Origin: Acetobacter musti
GTDB taxonomy: Bacteria > Pseudomonadota > Alphaproteobacteria > Acetobacterales > Acetobacteraceae
Reading direction: 5' to 3'
Assembly (NCBI RefSeq): GCF_011516835.1
Contig: NZ_WOTB01000006.1
Coordinates: 1-64,000, forward strand
Length of the DNA: 64,000 bases
Of this stretch, positions 35,066-43,951 are shown piece by piece; position 1 is the stretch's first letter; each line of letters begins with the position of its first letter. The translations under genes and the position numbers were made by a program. The notes under the pieces are model-generated. The model had not been told where the DNA came from, did not search any database, and was given only the letters and a program-made list of their open reading frames with translations.

Positions 35066-36654
35066 TCGCCTTCGCCGCCCTGCTGGAACGTCTGGCGTTC
35101 ACACCGTCGCGCAACGCTAAGATCGCGCTGCTGAAAGACTATTTCACCATGGCGCCCGACCCGGACCGGGGCTTCGCTCTCGCCGCCATGGCCGGCGCCC
35201 TGTCGTTCTCCGCCGCGAAACCCGCCATGCTCCGCGCCCTCGCCATGGAACGGACCGACCCGGAACTGTTCGCCTGGTCTTACGATTATGTCGGTGATCT
35301 CGCGGAAACCGTCGCCCTCATCTGGCGCAGTGAAACCAGCCACCCGGACCGACCGCCCCCGGCCCTCGCCGAAGTTGTGACCGCGCTCCACACAACACCT
35401 AAAGCCGAACTTCCGGAACTCGTCGCCGGCTGGCTCGATGTCTCGGACAGCTCCTCGCGTTACGCCATCCTCAAACTCATCACCGGCTCCCTGCGCGTCG
35501 GCGCCTCGGCCCGCCTCGCGAAAACCGCACTGGCGGAAATCGCCGGCCTCGCCCCGGACGAAATCGAGGAAGTCTGGCACGGCCTGGAAGCCCCGTACCG
35601 CCCGCTCTTCGCCTGGATCGAAGGTCATGCTCCCCGCCCGGACCCGCAGGACGCCCCCGTATTCCGTCCCCCCATGCTCGCCCAGCCCCTGGACGACGTG
35701 GATCTCGCCACCTTCGATCCCCACGCCTGGCGCGCCGAATGGAAATGGGACGGCATCCGCGTCCAGCTCGTCAGCTCTCCCGGCGGCGAACGCGTCTACA
35801 CGCGCACGGCGGAAGACATCGGCCACGCCTTTCCCGAACTGGTCGCGATCATGAGCGATCTCGGCAGCCACGTCGTTCTCGACGGCGAACTGCTGGTCAT
35901 GCGCGACGACGAGCCCGCTCCCTTCGCCGACCTGCAACAGCGCCTGAACCGGAAATCACCCACCGCCGCCATGCTGCGCGATCTCCCCGCCGGCGTCCGG
36001 CTTTACGACATCCTGTTCGAGGACAGCGAAGACCTCCGCCCCCTCCCGTTCGACGCGCGCCGCAAACGGCTGGAAGCATGGTACGCCCGCCTCAGTCCGC
36101 CTCGCATGACCCTGTCCCCGCTGATTCCGTTCGAAAACTTCAGCGAACTCGCCGTCCTCCGTTCTTCCGCCCGCGAGGAAGGGATCGAGGGCCTGATGCT
36201 CAAACAGGCCGACAGCCCCTACGTCCCCGGTCGCCCGCGCGGCCCCTGGTGGAAATGGAAACGCGAGCCGCTGACCGTCGACGCCGTCCTCATGTACGCG
36301 CAGCGCGGCCACGGCAAAAGAAGCGGCTTCTATTCGGACTACACCTTCGGCCTGTGGCGGGACGGCGAAACCGGGCGCGAACTCGTCCCGATCGGCAAAG
36401 CCTATTCCGGCTTCACCGACGAAGAACTGAAATTTCTCGATCGCTGGGTCCGTGAACACACCACCGCCCGTTTCGGCCCCGTCCGCGAGGTCGAGCCCGG
36501 ACTGGTGCTGGAAATCGCCTTCGACGCCGCACAAAACTCAAAACGCCACAAAAGCGGCGTCGCCCTGCGCTTCCCCCGCGTGTCCCGACTCAGAACCGAC
36601 AAACCCGCCGCCGAAGCGGACGATCTCGCAACCTTCATCCGGGCCTTCCTGTGA
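35062..36654 (+). CDS. ATP-dependent DNA ligase (bacterial, LigB/LigC type)
   Basis: A 530-residue ATP-dependent ligase. The adenylated lysine is in EWKWDGIRVQL (Lys near 228), with later nucleotidyltransferase motifs DGELLVM, EGLMLK and WWKWKREPLTVD, plus an N-terminal helical DNA-binding region (FTPSRNAKIALLKDY). It overlaps the exonuclease gene. Family members act in end-joining or stationary-phase repair. The helicase and phosphoesterase often found with this pair are not adjacent here. Confidence 0.93.
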   Translation: MIAFAALLERLAFTPSRNAKIALLKDYFTMAPDPDRGFALAAMAGALSFSAAKPAMLRALAMERTDPELFAWSYDYVGDLAETVALIWRSETSHPDRPPPALAEVVTALHTTPKAELPELVAGWLDVSDSSSRYAILKLITGSLRVGASARLAKTALAEIAGLAPDEIEEVWHGLEAPYRPLFAWIEGHAPRPDPQDAPVFRPPMLAQPLDDVDLATFDPHAWRAEWKWDGIRVQLVSSPGGERVYTRTAEDIGHAFPELVAIMSDLGSHVVLDGELLVMRDDEPAPFADLQQRLNRKSPTAAMLRDLPAGVRLYDILFEDSEDLRPLPFDARRKRLEAWYARLSPPRMTLSPLIPFENFSELAVLRSSAREEGIEGLMLKQADSPYVPGRPRGPWWKWKREPLTVDAVLMYAQRGHGKRSGFYSDYTFGLWRDGETGRELVPIGKAYSGFTDEELKFLDRWVREHTTARFGPVREVEPGLVLEIAFDAAQNSKRHKSGVALRFPRVSRLRTDKPAAEADDLATFIRAFL

Positions 36655-36690
36655 AACTCTGAGGTCCTGAATCTCTGAATCCCGGCACAG

Positions 36691-37926
36691 TCAGAATTTG
36701 ATCTGAAACATCGACATCACGGACTGAAACCGCTCCGGCGAACGTCCGCCCGTCACACGCCCGTACTGATACTGCAGCGTCAGACGGATAATATCGAACG
36801 GATACCAGTTCAGCCCCGCCGTCCAGATTTTCTGGTCCCCGCCCGACCACACCGGCGCCCGCAGATCGGTCCGGGAATACCGTGCCGCCGCCTCCAGAAC
36901 CCCGGTGCCGTCACACATCACCGTCTGACGCCGGTCACAGACAGGATCGGAGAACGCTCCGCTTCGCGCCTTCCATTTCCGGGGCGACCCGACAAGCGTA
37001 TACGCCGCCATGCCATACCAGCCATTATAATGGATCGTGTTCACCACCGCCGGCGACCGCGTGTTGACAACAATCGTATAAGCCTCCCCCTGAACGAGAA
37101 GCCGCCGCCACTGAACCGCCGCCTCCAGCCCGAACGCCCCCGCGCTCCGGGCGGGAATGCTTCCCGTGCTGAGAAAATGACTGACCGCGCCGTTATTTCC
37201 CTCAGGCGTGTCCGAAAAGGACACGCTGCGACCATCCGGACCATCATTCGCAGGCCGAAAAACCCACTCCCCGGAAAACCCGAGATGAACCAGCGCGTCA
37301 CGACGTTTCAGCGCCAGTCCCGCAACACGAAACGCCATGCCCCGCTGATTGCCGTCATGCTCCGGACCGGAAGTGCCCGCCGTCGCCGAGACCGCGACAT
37401 GATACCGGTCGCCAAAGGTCTCCGCCTGAACTGCCTCACGCTCGATACCTGCGGCAAGATCACGGGTCACCGTCGAGATCGCCGACCGCTCGATGAAAAC
37501 CGTGTCGCCCTGCGCCTCATCCGATTCCAGCCCGAAACTCGGCTTGAAAACCCCGACCGTGAACCGGAAATGTTTCAGCCCCGTATAGGAAATCGCCCCC
37601 TCGAACAGCCGCATCGGGCCCCCAGGCGCCGGACCGAAATCCCAGATCCCGCCAATCTCCACCTGATCCCGGATCGTGACCCGCGCCCCGTTCCTCAGAC
37701 GCGCCCCTACGGCGCCGGTCCCGGGATGAGCCGGTTCAGCCGACGGAAAGCCACCGATATCAAGCTGATCGGTCGCATACGGTCTGATCGTGATCCCCCC
37801 GAACGTAAAATCCGGAATCGTCCCCCCAAACGCCGGCCCGACGGACAGAAACTCCATCATCGCAAGGGCAGTCACTGCCACAACGCCCTTCAGTCCTGCA
37901 GAACCACAGGCTCCGCCCCGACGCAT
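36691..37926 (-). CDS. Phosphate-selective porin OprO/OprP-family outer membrane protein
   Basis: A protein of about 411 residues with a signal peptide (MRRGGACGSAGLKGVVAV, cleaved near AFG). The mature part alternates short beta strands and ends in F (VMSMFQIKF), as outer membrane barrels do. Segments such as RIRDQVEIGGIWDF, GVFKPSFGLE and the C-terminal LTLQYQYGRV match the OprO/OprP porin family, which import phosphate and other anions. The start at 37926 was chosen because it begins the signal peptide; the frame is open another 75 codons upstream with no support. Substrate is not proven. Confidence 0.75.
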   Translation of the reverse strand: MRRGGACGSAGLKGVVAVTALAMMEFLSVGPAFGGTIPDFTFGGITIRPYATDQLDIGGFPSAEPAHPGTGAVGARLRNGARVTIRDQVEIGGIWDFGPAPGGPMRLFEGAISYTGLKHFRFTVGVFKPSFGLESDEAQGDTVFIERSAISTVTRDLAAGIEREAVQAETFGDRYHVAVSATAGTSGPEHDGNQRGMAFRVAGLALKRRDALVHLGFSGEWVFRPANDGPDGRSVSFSDTPEGNNGAVSHFLSTGSIPARSAGAFGLEAAVQWRRLLVQGEAYTIVVNTRSPAVVNTIHYNGWYGMAAYTLVGSPRKWKARSGAFSDPVCDRRQTVMCDGTGVLEAAARYSRTDLRAPVWSGGDQKIWTAGLNWYPFDIIRLTLQYQYGRVTGGRSPERFQSVMSMFQIKF

Positions 37927-38576
37927 GGCCAGATCAGATTCACAGATTTGCCCGGCAGATCCCGCCAGGGCAGCCAGTCCCTTCACCGCCATCCCGTCCG
38001 ACACTCTCGCCACTGCCGGGGAATATGCGTCGGAGAACATCACACCTGGTTTCCGCAAAGCTCCGGCTCCCGATCCCCGACAGCCAGCGCCGGCACCTGT
38101 GAAAATGCACGTAACGTCCGCTGATAAATCATTACAAACAGCTTCTGACACGCCGTCCGGTCTCGTGGAAACCCGGCCTCATCACCCTGACCCGATGCGG
38201 CCGGTCAAAAGGCGTTCATGTATTTTACAAACCGGAGACAAAACAGACCTCCGCCGATCATCCTTCCGGATTTAACAGACCGGGATCAAAGGGACTGCGT
38301 CCCTTTGTGGGGCTGGGGCAAAGCCCCGAAAAACCACTGTGTCTGTATTGGTAAAGTATACAAACACACGAAGAAAACCGCCCTGGCAAACGGAGAACGA
38401 CCGCAGCCATAGAGGGCCATCCTCTCTGCTTCGGAAAAACACCGAAATTTTAAAGGAAAATCCTGACGGTCAGACTGACAGTGACGATCATCCATCTCCA
38501 GAACGTCACACCCGCTTCCCGTAACGACCAGCCCCGAGCGACCACCGCATTCATCCGCTCGCGCCGTCAGCAGATG
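37927..38576. other. Long non-coding stretch with palindromes
   Basis: About 650 bases between the porin gene and rppH. At 38288-38306 there is a perfect 8-bp inverted repeat (AAAGGGAC / GTCCCTTT), followed within 30 bases by a GGGGCT/AGCCCC-type element. Such GC-rich hairpins are found between genes in acetic acid bacteria and may be remnants of repeats or terminators. No gene is supported. Confidence 0.5.
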
Positions 38577-39071
38577 CTACAAAAACCGCGTAAAGCCCGT
38601 CGCCAGCTTCTCATAAACCGGCTTCTTGAACCCGACATTCAGAAGCGGCAGATCCGCGAGCGGCACCCATTTCCATGCATCGAACTCACGATGCGCCTGG
38701 AGGTCGAGCCGGATCTCGCTCTCATCCCCGCTAAACCGCAACGCAAACCATTTTTGTGTCTGGCCGCGAAACTTCCCGCCCAGAGCCTTGCCGATCAGAT
38801 GGTCCGGCAGATCGTAGCTGAGCCAGTCCGGATATTCCCCGAGCAAGACAAGCGATGTCATGCCCGTCTCCTCCAGGACTTCCCTCAGCACCGCGTCCTC
38901 AGGCTGCTCGCCGTCATCAATGCCGCCCTGCGGGCACTGCCACACACCCTCATCCGGACCGCCGCCGGCGCCAGGCATGTCCGTACGCCGTGCGACAAAC
39001 ACCAGACCCTTACTGTTGAAAATCACAGCCCCGACATTGCGCCGCCAGGGAAGACCAGCCGGATCAGTCAT
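38577..39071 (-). CDS. rppH: RNA pyrophosphohydrolase
   Basis: A 164-residue Nudix hydrolase that removes pyrophosphate from 5'-triphosphate RNA and so triggers mRNA decay. The Nudix box is GGIDDGEQPEDAVLREVLEETG-like near residue 50 (GGI-x5-E...REVxEETG). WQCPQGG, WLSYDLPDHLI and QTQKWFALRF are RppH-type features. It ends the gpmI-to-rppH run and is read from the same strand as its neighbours. Confidence 0.93.
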   Translation of the reverse strand: MTDPAGLPWRRNVGAVIFNSKGLVFVARRTDMPGAGGGPDEGVWQCPQGGIDDGEQPEDAVLREVLEETGMTSLVLLGEYPDWLSYDLPDHLIGKALGGKFRGQTQKWFALRFSGDESEIRLDLQAHREFDAWKWVPLADLPLLNVGFKKPVYEKLATGFTRFL

Positions 39072-39086
39072 CGCCGCCTCACAGTT

Positions 39087-40433
39087 TCATCGCCCCGGCT
39101 TCGGTGCAGCCGGACCGGATGGAGCAACAGGGGCGGGCAGGGGCGTCGCCGTAACGGCCGACGGCCCGATCGCAGGTTCCCCCACCGTTACCGGAGCGGG
39201 CGGCGAAGAGGTGAGGGGAGACCTGACCGAACCCGCCTCGTGCGCGGCTGCCTCCGGGCGATCCTGATGCACGGAGCCAGACGGGATATGCGCCGGCGCC
39301 GGATTGTCACAAAGCGCGCTGACCGGAACAAGAGTCACACCCTTGTCGCCCAGCCCCCGGCTCCACTCCGCCAGCCGCTGCAACAGAACCGGACGCATCG
39401 GCCCCGCCACCGCAATCGCCTGACCGGAGCCTTTCGCCATCTCAACCAGATGCGCCAGCTGCCCGTCCACACCGGAACTGTCCGCGTCCGTATCAAGCGT
39501 GATCGCCGCGTTCCCGCCAACCACTGGCCCGACCCAGGACGTTCCCGGCGTCGCGTTCAGATAACGCAGCCCCCGCGCATCCAGTTCTTTGGAAACCATC
39601 CGGAAATCGGGCGACTGCGCATAGGCGTCGCCATCCAGCCCGGAAAACGCATTCGTCGCCCCGACATAACCGCTGAACCGCGACAGCGCCCAGTCCAGAT
39701 TCTGTTTGTCGGCAGTCGGTGTATGATCGTAGCCCAGCGCCCTCGGCCCCTCATCGTCCAGCGGCGCCGTCGAAGGCTCCATCGGCAGGGACAGGAAAAT
39801 CTCGTGCCCGCTCTGACGCGCCCCGTCCATCAGTGTCTGGCGCGCCGGCGCATAAGCCGGAATCGCGAAGGAAATGGTCCAGGGCAGAGACTGCAGCGCA
39901 ACCCGGCTCAGATCTTCCGACAGCCCGAACCCGTCGAGCAGAATTGCCACCCGCGCATTTCCCGGCGGCACGGCCGGCACCGTCGCCGCATAAACCCGAC
40001 GCGGCAAAGCCCCGTCGGCCCCGATCTTCGGCAGGCTGTGACCCGGCTCTCCCGGCGCATCTTCCAGCAGATCAGGCAACGGCGCCGGAATGGCGTGAAC
40101 ACCCGGCGGCAACGGCATACCCGGCGCTGCCGCGGAAGACGTATCCGCAGCCTCCTGCCGCACAGACGCAGGCGCTTCCGGGGCAGCAGGCACGCTTTCC
40201 GGGGACGCGTTTCCGGGACCAGACGCTTTTTCCGCCGTCACGCCATGCGGCCTGGCAGCCGGCATCGCGGAACGGTGAAGCGCCGAAAGCTCCTGCAGCG
40301 AAATGGCGGCAAGCAGGGCGACAACGGAAACGCCCCCCCAGAATTTGAAGAACAGCCGGCCCGATGGAGGCAGCCGCCGCCAGAAAGAAGCGGCAGGCAA
40401 ACGGCTCACCCCGGAAACAGGCATCCCGTCCAC
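39087..40433 (-). CDS. Divergent polysaccharide deacetylase family protein (DUF610/YibQ)
   Basis: A 448-residue protein with a signal-anchor helix near residues 25-50 (FFKFWGGVSVVALLAAIS), a Pro/Ala-rich linker, and a C-terminal YibQ-type deacetylase-like domain (ARVAILLDGFGLSED, FAIPAYAPARQTLMDGARQSGHEIFLSLPMEP). The family is a divergent relative of NodB deacetylases and is found next to ctpA and envC in many alphaproteobacteria, which fits a peptidoglycan role. Catalytic metal residues differ from classical NodB enzymes, so activity is uncertain. Confidence 0.85.
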   Translation of the reverse strand: MDGMPVSGVSRLPAASFWRRLPPSGRLFFKFWGGVSVVALLAAISLQELSALHRSAMPAARPHGVTAEKASGPGNASPESVPAAPEAPASVRQEAADTSSAAAPGMPLPPGVHAIPAPLPDLLEDAPGEPGHSLPKIGADGALPRRVYAATVPAVPPGNARVAILLDGFGLSEDLSRVALQSLPWTISFAIPAYAPARQTLMDGARQSGHEIFLSLPMEPSTAPLDDEGPRALGYDHTPTADKQNLDWALSRFSGYVGATNAFSGLDGDAYAQSPDFRMVSKELDARGLRYLNATPGTSWVGPVVGGNAAITLDTDADSSGVDGQLAHLVEMAKGSGQAIAVAGPMRPVLLQRLAEWSRGLGDKGVTLVPVSALCDNPAPAHIPSGSVHQDRPEAAAHEAGSVRSPLTSSPPAPVTVGEPAIGPSAVTATPLPAPVAPSGPAAPKPGR

Positions 40434-40455
40434 GCCCGGCTGTTCAGACTCGTCG

Positions 40456-41919
40456 TTAGTGATGGGGGGCCTCGCTCTTGGACGCGGTTGTGGCAGGAGC
40501 CGCAGGCGGCAGCCCCGCGACAGGGTCCGGAGCCGGAGCGCCGGCCATGTTGCGGACCACGCGGAGCCCTTCCTGCAACTGGAAATCCGTCGAGGGTTTC
40601 GTCATGTCATAGGCCGGCCAGTTTGCCGGCGGCTCATCCGGAATGTGGGACGCAATCGCCGGCAGATCGTCCCGCGCCGGCGGCTTCGTCTGGTTGCCAC
40701 CCTGATTCTTGATGATATGCGCCAGATCCGCCTCGCGAATGCTGAACACCGGATCTTCCCGGCTCTCTTTCACAATAATATCCGGCGCGATCCCCAGCCC
40801 CTGAATGGATCGCCCGGACGGCGTGTAATACCGCGCCGTCGTCAGCCGCACCGCGCCATTGCCCGGAATCGGCATGATCGTCTGCACCGACCCCTTGCCG
40901 AATGTCTTCGTACCAACCAGCACCGCCCGATGATGATCCTGTAACGCCCCGGACACAATCTCACTGGCCGAAGCCGAGCCGCCATTAATCAGCACAACGA
41001 CCGGCAGTCCGTCCGTCATGTCGGTCCCCTTCGCATCCCAGCGCTGACTGTCCTTCGGATGCCGCGCCCGTGTCGATACGATCTCGCCATTGCGGATGAA
41101 AGACGAGGACACATCGATCGCCTGATTGAGCAGTCCTCCCGGATCGTTCCGCAGATCGAGCACAAGCCCGCCGCTCAGCTTGCCGCCGGCCTGCTTCACC
41201 AGCTTCTCATATTCCCGGTGAAGCTCCGCCGACGTGTCCTCGGTAAACTGCGGCAGCCGGATATAACCGGTCTTGTCATACAGAACCGACTTCACACCCT
41301 CGATATGAATGATCTCGCGCGTCATCGTCAGAACAAGCGGTTTCGTCGCCTTCGGACGAATGATCGTCAGAGTGATCTTCGTATTCGGCTTGCCGCGCAT
41401 CTTCTCCACGGCATCGTTCAGCGGGCTGCCATCGATGTTATGCCCGTCAATGGCGACGATATAATCGCCCGGCTTGATCCCCGCCTTCCAGGCCGGCGTG
41501 CCGTCGATCGGCGACACCACGCGGACATGACCGTCCTCACCCTGCACCTCCAGCCCCAGACCACCGAACTTGCCCGTGGTCTGGACCTGCATGTCCGCAT
41601 ACTGCTTCTCGGTCATATAGGAACTGTGCGGATCAAGCCCGCTGAGCATGCCGTTCAGCGCATTGGTGATCAGATCCCGGTCGGAAACCGGATCAACATA
41701 ATTCGCCCGCACCAGATCGAAGATACTGCCGAACAGAGTCAGCAGGCGATAGGTCTCGGCATGGCTGGTCTCCGGCGACGCCGCCGGATCTGCCTCCGCG
41801 GCCTGAGCGACCGGCGCAAACGATCCCCCTCCCACGCCGGCGACATGAACAAGGCCAGGCCCCGCCACGATTCCGGTCAGGAAAGCGGCGCCGAACAGCA
41901 GGCCAGTGCGAAATGTCAT
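40456..41919 (-). CDS. ctpA: C-terminal processing peptidase (S41 family)
   Basis: A 487-residue periplasmic serine protease. An N-terminal signal peptide (MTFRTGLLFGAAFLTGIVAG) is followed by a helical region, a PDZ domain (VSPIDGTPAWKAGIKPGDYIVAIDG) and the S41 catalytic core with Ser in GGSASASEIVSGAL and Lys in TKTFGKGSVQT. A longer frame upstream is possible, but the signal peptide begins at this ATG. In this operon CtpA probably processes periplasmic or cell-wall enzymes. Confidence 0.92.
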   Translation of the reverse strand: MTFRTGLLFGAAFLTGIVAGPGLVHVAGVGGGSFAPVAQAAEADPAASPETSHAETYRLLTLFGSIFDLVRANYVDPVSDRDLITNALNGMLSGLDPHSSYMTEKQYADMQVQTTGKFGGLGLEVQGEDGHVRVVSPIDGTPAWKAGIKPGDYIVAIDGHNIDGSPLNDAVEKMRGKPNTKITLTIIRPKATKPLVLTMTREIIHIEGVKSVLYDKTGYIRLPQFTEDTSAELHREYEKLVKQAGGKLSGGLVLDLRNDPGGLLNQAIDVSSSFIRNGEIVSTRARHPKDSQRWDAKGTDMTDGLPVVVLINGGSASASEIVSGALQDHHRAVLVGTKTFGKGSVQTIMPIPGNGAVRLTTARYYTPSGRSIQGLGIAPDIIVKESREDPVFSIREADLAHIIKNQGGNQTKPPARDDLPAIASHIPDEPPANWPAYDMTKPSTDFQLQEGLRVVRNMAGAPAPDPVAGLPPAAPATTASKSEAPHH

Positions 41920-42186
41920 ACGGTCTCGTCTCCCGATGCCGGACCGTTGCGCACGGCCGGCAAGTCCCTCATCTCTCAGCACGAATCGCCCCGCCCGAAA
42001 CGGATGATCGGAGGCAAGTCTTACCATCCGGCTAAGTCACGACCTTAGCCGCTATCGGCTGCGCCGAAAACCGCCCCTCCGACGCAATCATGCCGGCGGA
42101 AGATTTTCCGATACGCATAATTCACAGAAAAATCGCGCCCACAACAAGCCCCCGGCCCGCCACGGCCCCCATTCCGGCCCGCACCG

Positions 42187-43791
42187 TCAGAGAAACGGCG
42201 CCGGATTGACCGATTTCTGACCATGCCGCACCTGCACCAGCAGCGTCGCGCCCCCGCCGCCCGGCATCGCCCCGATTGCCGCCCCCTTCACCAGAGACTG
42301 CCCCGTCGCGACATTCAGCATCCCGAGCCCGGCCAGCACGAACCGGTAATCCCGGCCGCAGTTCAGAATCAGCATCTGGCCATAACTGCGAAACGGCGCC
42401 GCGAATTCCACCGTCCCCGAACAGGGCGACCGTACACTCGCCCCGCCCGTCACGGCATAGCTGTTTCCCGTCGCCGGTCCCGCCTCGGTCTCCTCTCCCC
42501 AGGCGCTGATCAGCCGGCCCGCCACGATACTCCCGCCACCCGGCCTTCCGCCCCGAACCGAAGCATTCACGCCCCCGCTATCCACAGCAGGCGTCTCCAC
42601 AGCGGACCCCGCATTCGTCCCCGAACCAGTCCGTCCACCCCCCGCGCCACCCTGTCGTCGCGCCGCCACCCGCCGCCGCGCCGCTTCCGCGAGCTGCGCC
42701 TTCCTCGCCCGTTCCGCCGCTTCGACCTCCCGCTGCAACTGCGCCATCGCCGCCGCCTCCGCCGCCACAATCCTGTCAATCGCCGCCTGAAGCGCCGTGG
42801 CCCGGGCCGCCTCCTGAGACACATGCGCCGCCGCCCCCCGCGCCGCAGCGTTCGAGCGAAGCTGCGCATCCCGCGCCGCGCCCGCCTGAGCCGCCAGCGC
42901 CTGCTGCTGCGCGCTCTGCTGCCGTCGCACAGCGCCAATCTCATCCAGCCGCGCCGCAAGAGTCCGGTCCAGCGCCTCCAGCTCCGCGCGATGCCCCTGC
43001 AATACCTCCGCCCGCGCCTCCAGAGTCTTCGCCAGCCCCCGCACGACCAGAAGCCCCGTTACCTCCTGCTGCGCCGATAACGGACCAGTCAGAAGCGTGT
43101 CAGCCGGATAAAGCGACAGACGCTGCGCAACAGGCACAACCGGAGCCAGCGCCCGCGCCTCCTCGTCAAGCTCCGCCCGCAGCCGGTCCTGATCGTCATG
43201 CAGATCGTCAATCTGATCCTCAAGCGCCTGCAGCTTTGTCTCTGTCTGCTGCAACTGCCCCGCCGCCGAGACCGTCGCAGCCGAAAGCGCCGCCGCCCGC
43301 GTCCTGTCCTCCGCCGCCTGCGCCGCCGCCTGCGCGTTTACATTTCGCGCCGCCACCAGCCTGGCCTTCTCCGCATCCCGCTGCTGCCGCAACTGCGCTT
43401 CCTGAGCCCGCGCCGCCTCCAGCGCCGCCTGAGACGCCGAGGAACGTCCCGGCCCGGCGCCATGCGCCATCATGTGTGCGCCAGACGCATGAGCCCCGGC
43501 CACGCCCGGACCGCCAGCATGTGAACCTGCAGTATGTGAGCCGGCCCCGCGCGAGCTGGCAGTATGCGAACCGGACGCAGAAACGCCCGCCGCCCGATGT
43601 CCGCCAGCCGCGGCATGAGACTGTGTCCGCGCCATAACATCCGGCGACCGGCCCACCACAAGCAGGCCAGCCGTCACAACAGCCAGAAAGATCCGCACCC
43701 GACCACGCCCGGATGCACCACCACTCCGCAACCGGGATGACAGCTCAGCCTCCCCGTCCCGTAACGGCACAATGCGACCCCGTCTCTTCAT
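42187..43791 (-). CDS. EnvC-like murein hydrolase activator
   Basis: A 534-residue exported protein. After an N-terminal basic stretch and a membrane/signal segment (RIFLAVVTAGLLVV) comes a Gly/Ala/Ser/His-rich region, long coiled coils (QTETKLQALEDQIDDLHDDQDRLR, RKAQLAEAARRRVA), then a degenerate LytM/M23 domain. The catalytic His-x3-Asp region is not recognisable, though the final segment QVRHGQKSVNPAPFL is kept. Lost active-site residues are typical of EnvC, which activates amidases at the septum rather than cutting peptidoglycan itself. It is directly downstream of gpmI. Confidence 0.82.
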   Translation of the reverse strand: MKRRGRIVPLRDGEAELSSRLRSGGASGRGRVRIFLAVVTAGLLVVGRSPDVMARTQSHAAAGGHRAAGVSASGSHTASSRGAGSHTAGSHAGGPGVAGAHASGAHMMAHGAGPGRSSASQAALEAARAQEAQLRQQRDAEKARLVAARNVNAQAAAQAAEDRTRAAALSAATVSAAGQLQQTETKLQALEDQIDDLHDDQDRLRAELDEEARALAPVVPVAQRLSLYPADTLLTGPLSAQQEVTGLLVVRGLAKTLEARAEVLQGHRAELEALDRTLAARLDEIGAVRRQQSAQQQALAAQAGAARDAQLRSNAAARGAAAHVSQEAARATALQAAIDRIVAAEAAAMAQLQREVEAAERARKAQLAEAARRRVAARRQGGAGGGRTGSGTNAGSAVETPAVDSGGVNASVRGGRPGGGSIVAGRLISAWGEETEAGPATGNSYAVTGGASVRSPCSGTVEFAAPFRSYGQMLILNCGRDYRFVLAGLGMLNVATGQSLVKGAAIGAMPGGGGATLLVQVRHGQKSVNPAPFL

Positions 43792-43951
43792 CCGTCCGCA
43801 TTATCATGTCGAAGAATGAACGTCGTCTTCAGACGGCCACGCTCCGGACCAGCCAGCGCGAAACAAACATGTCTCACACTGGCCCATTCCGATGGTCCGG
43901 CTTTCTTCAGACCAACCCGCTTCAGGCCGGATCTTTTCAGACCGGCCCCGG

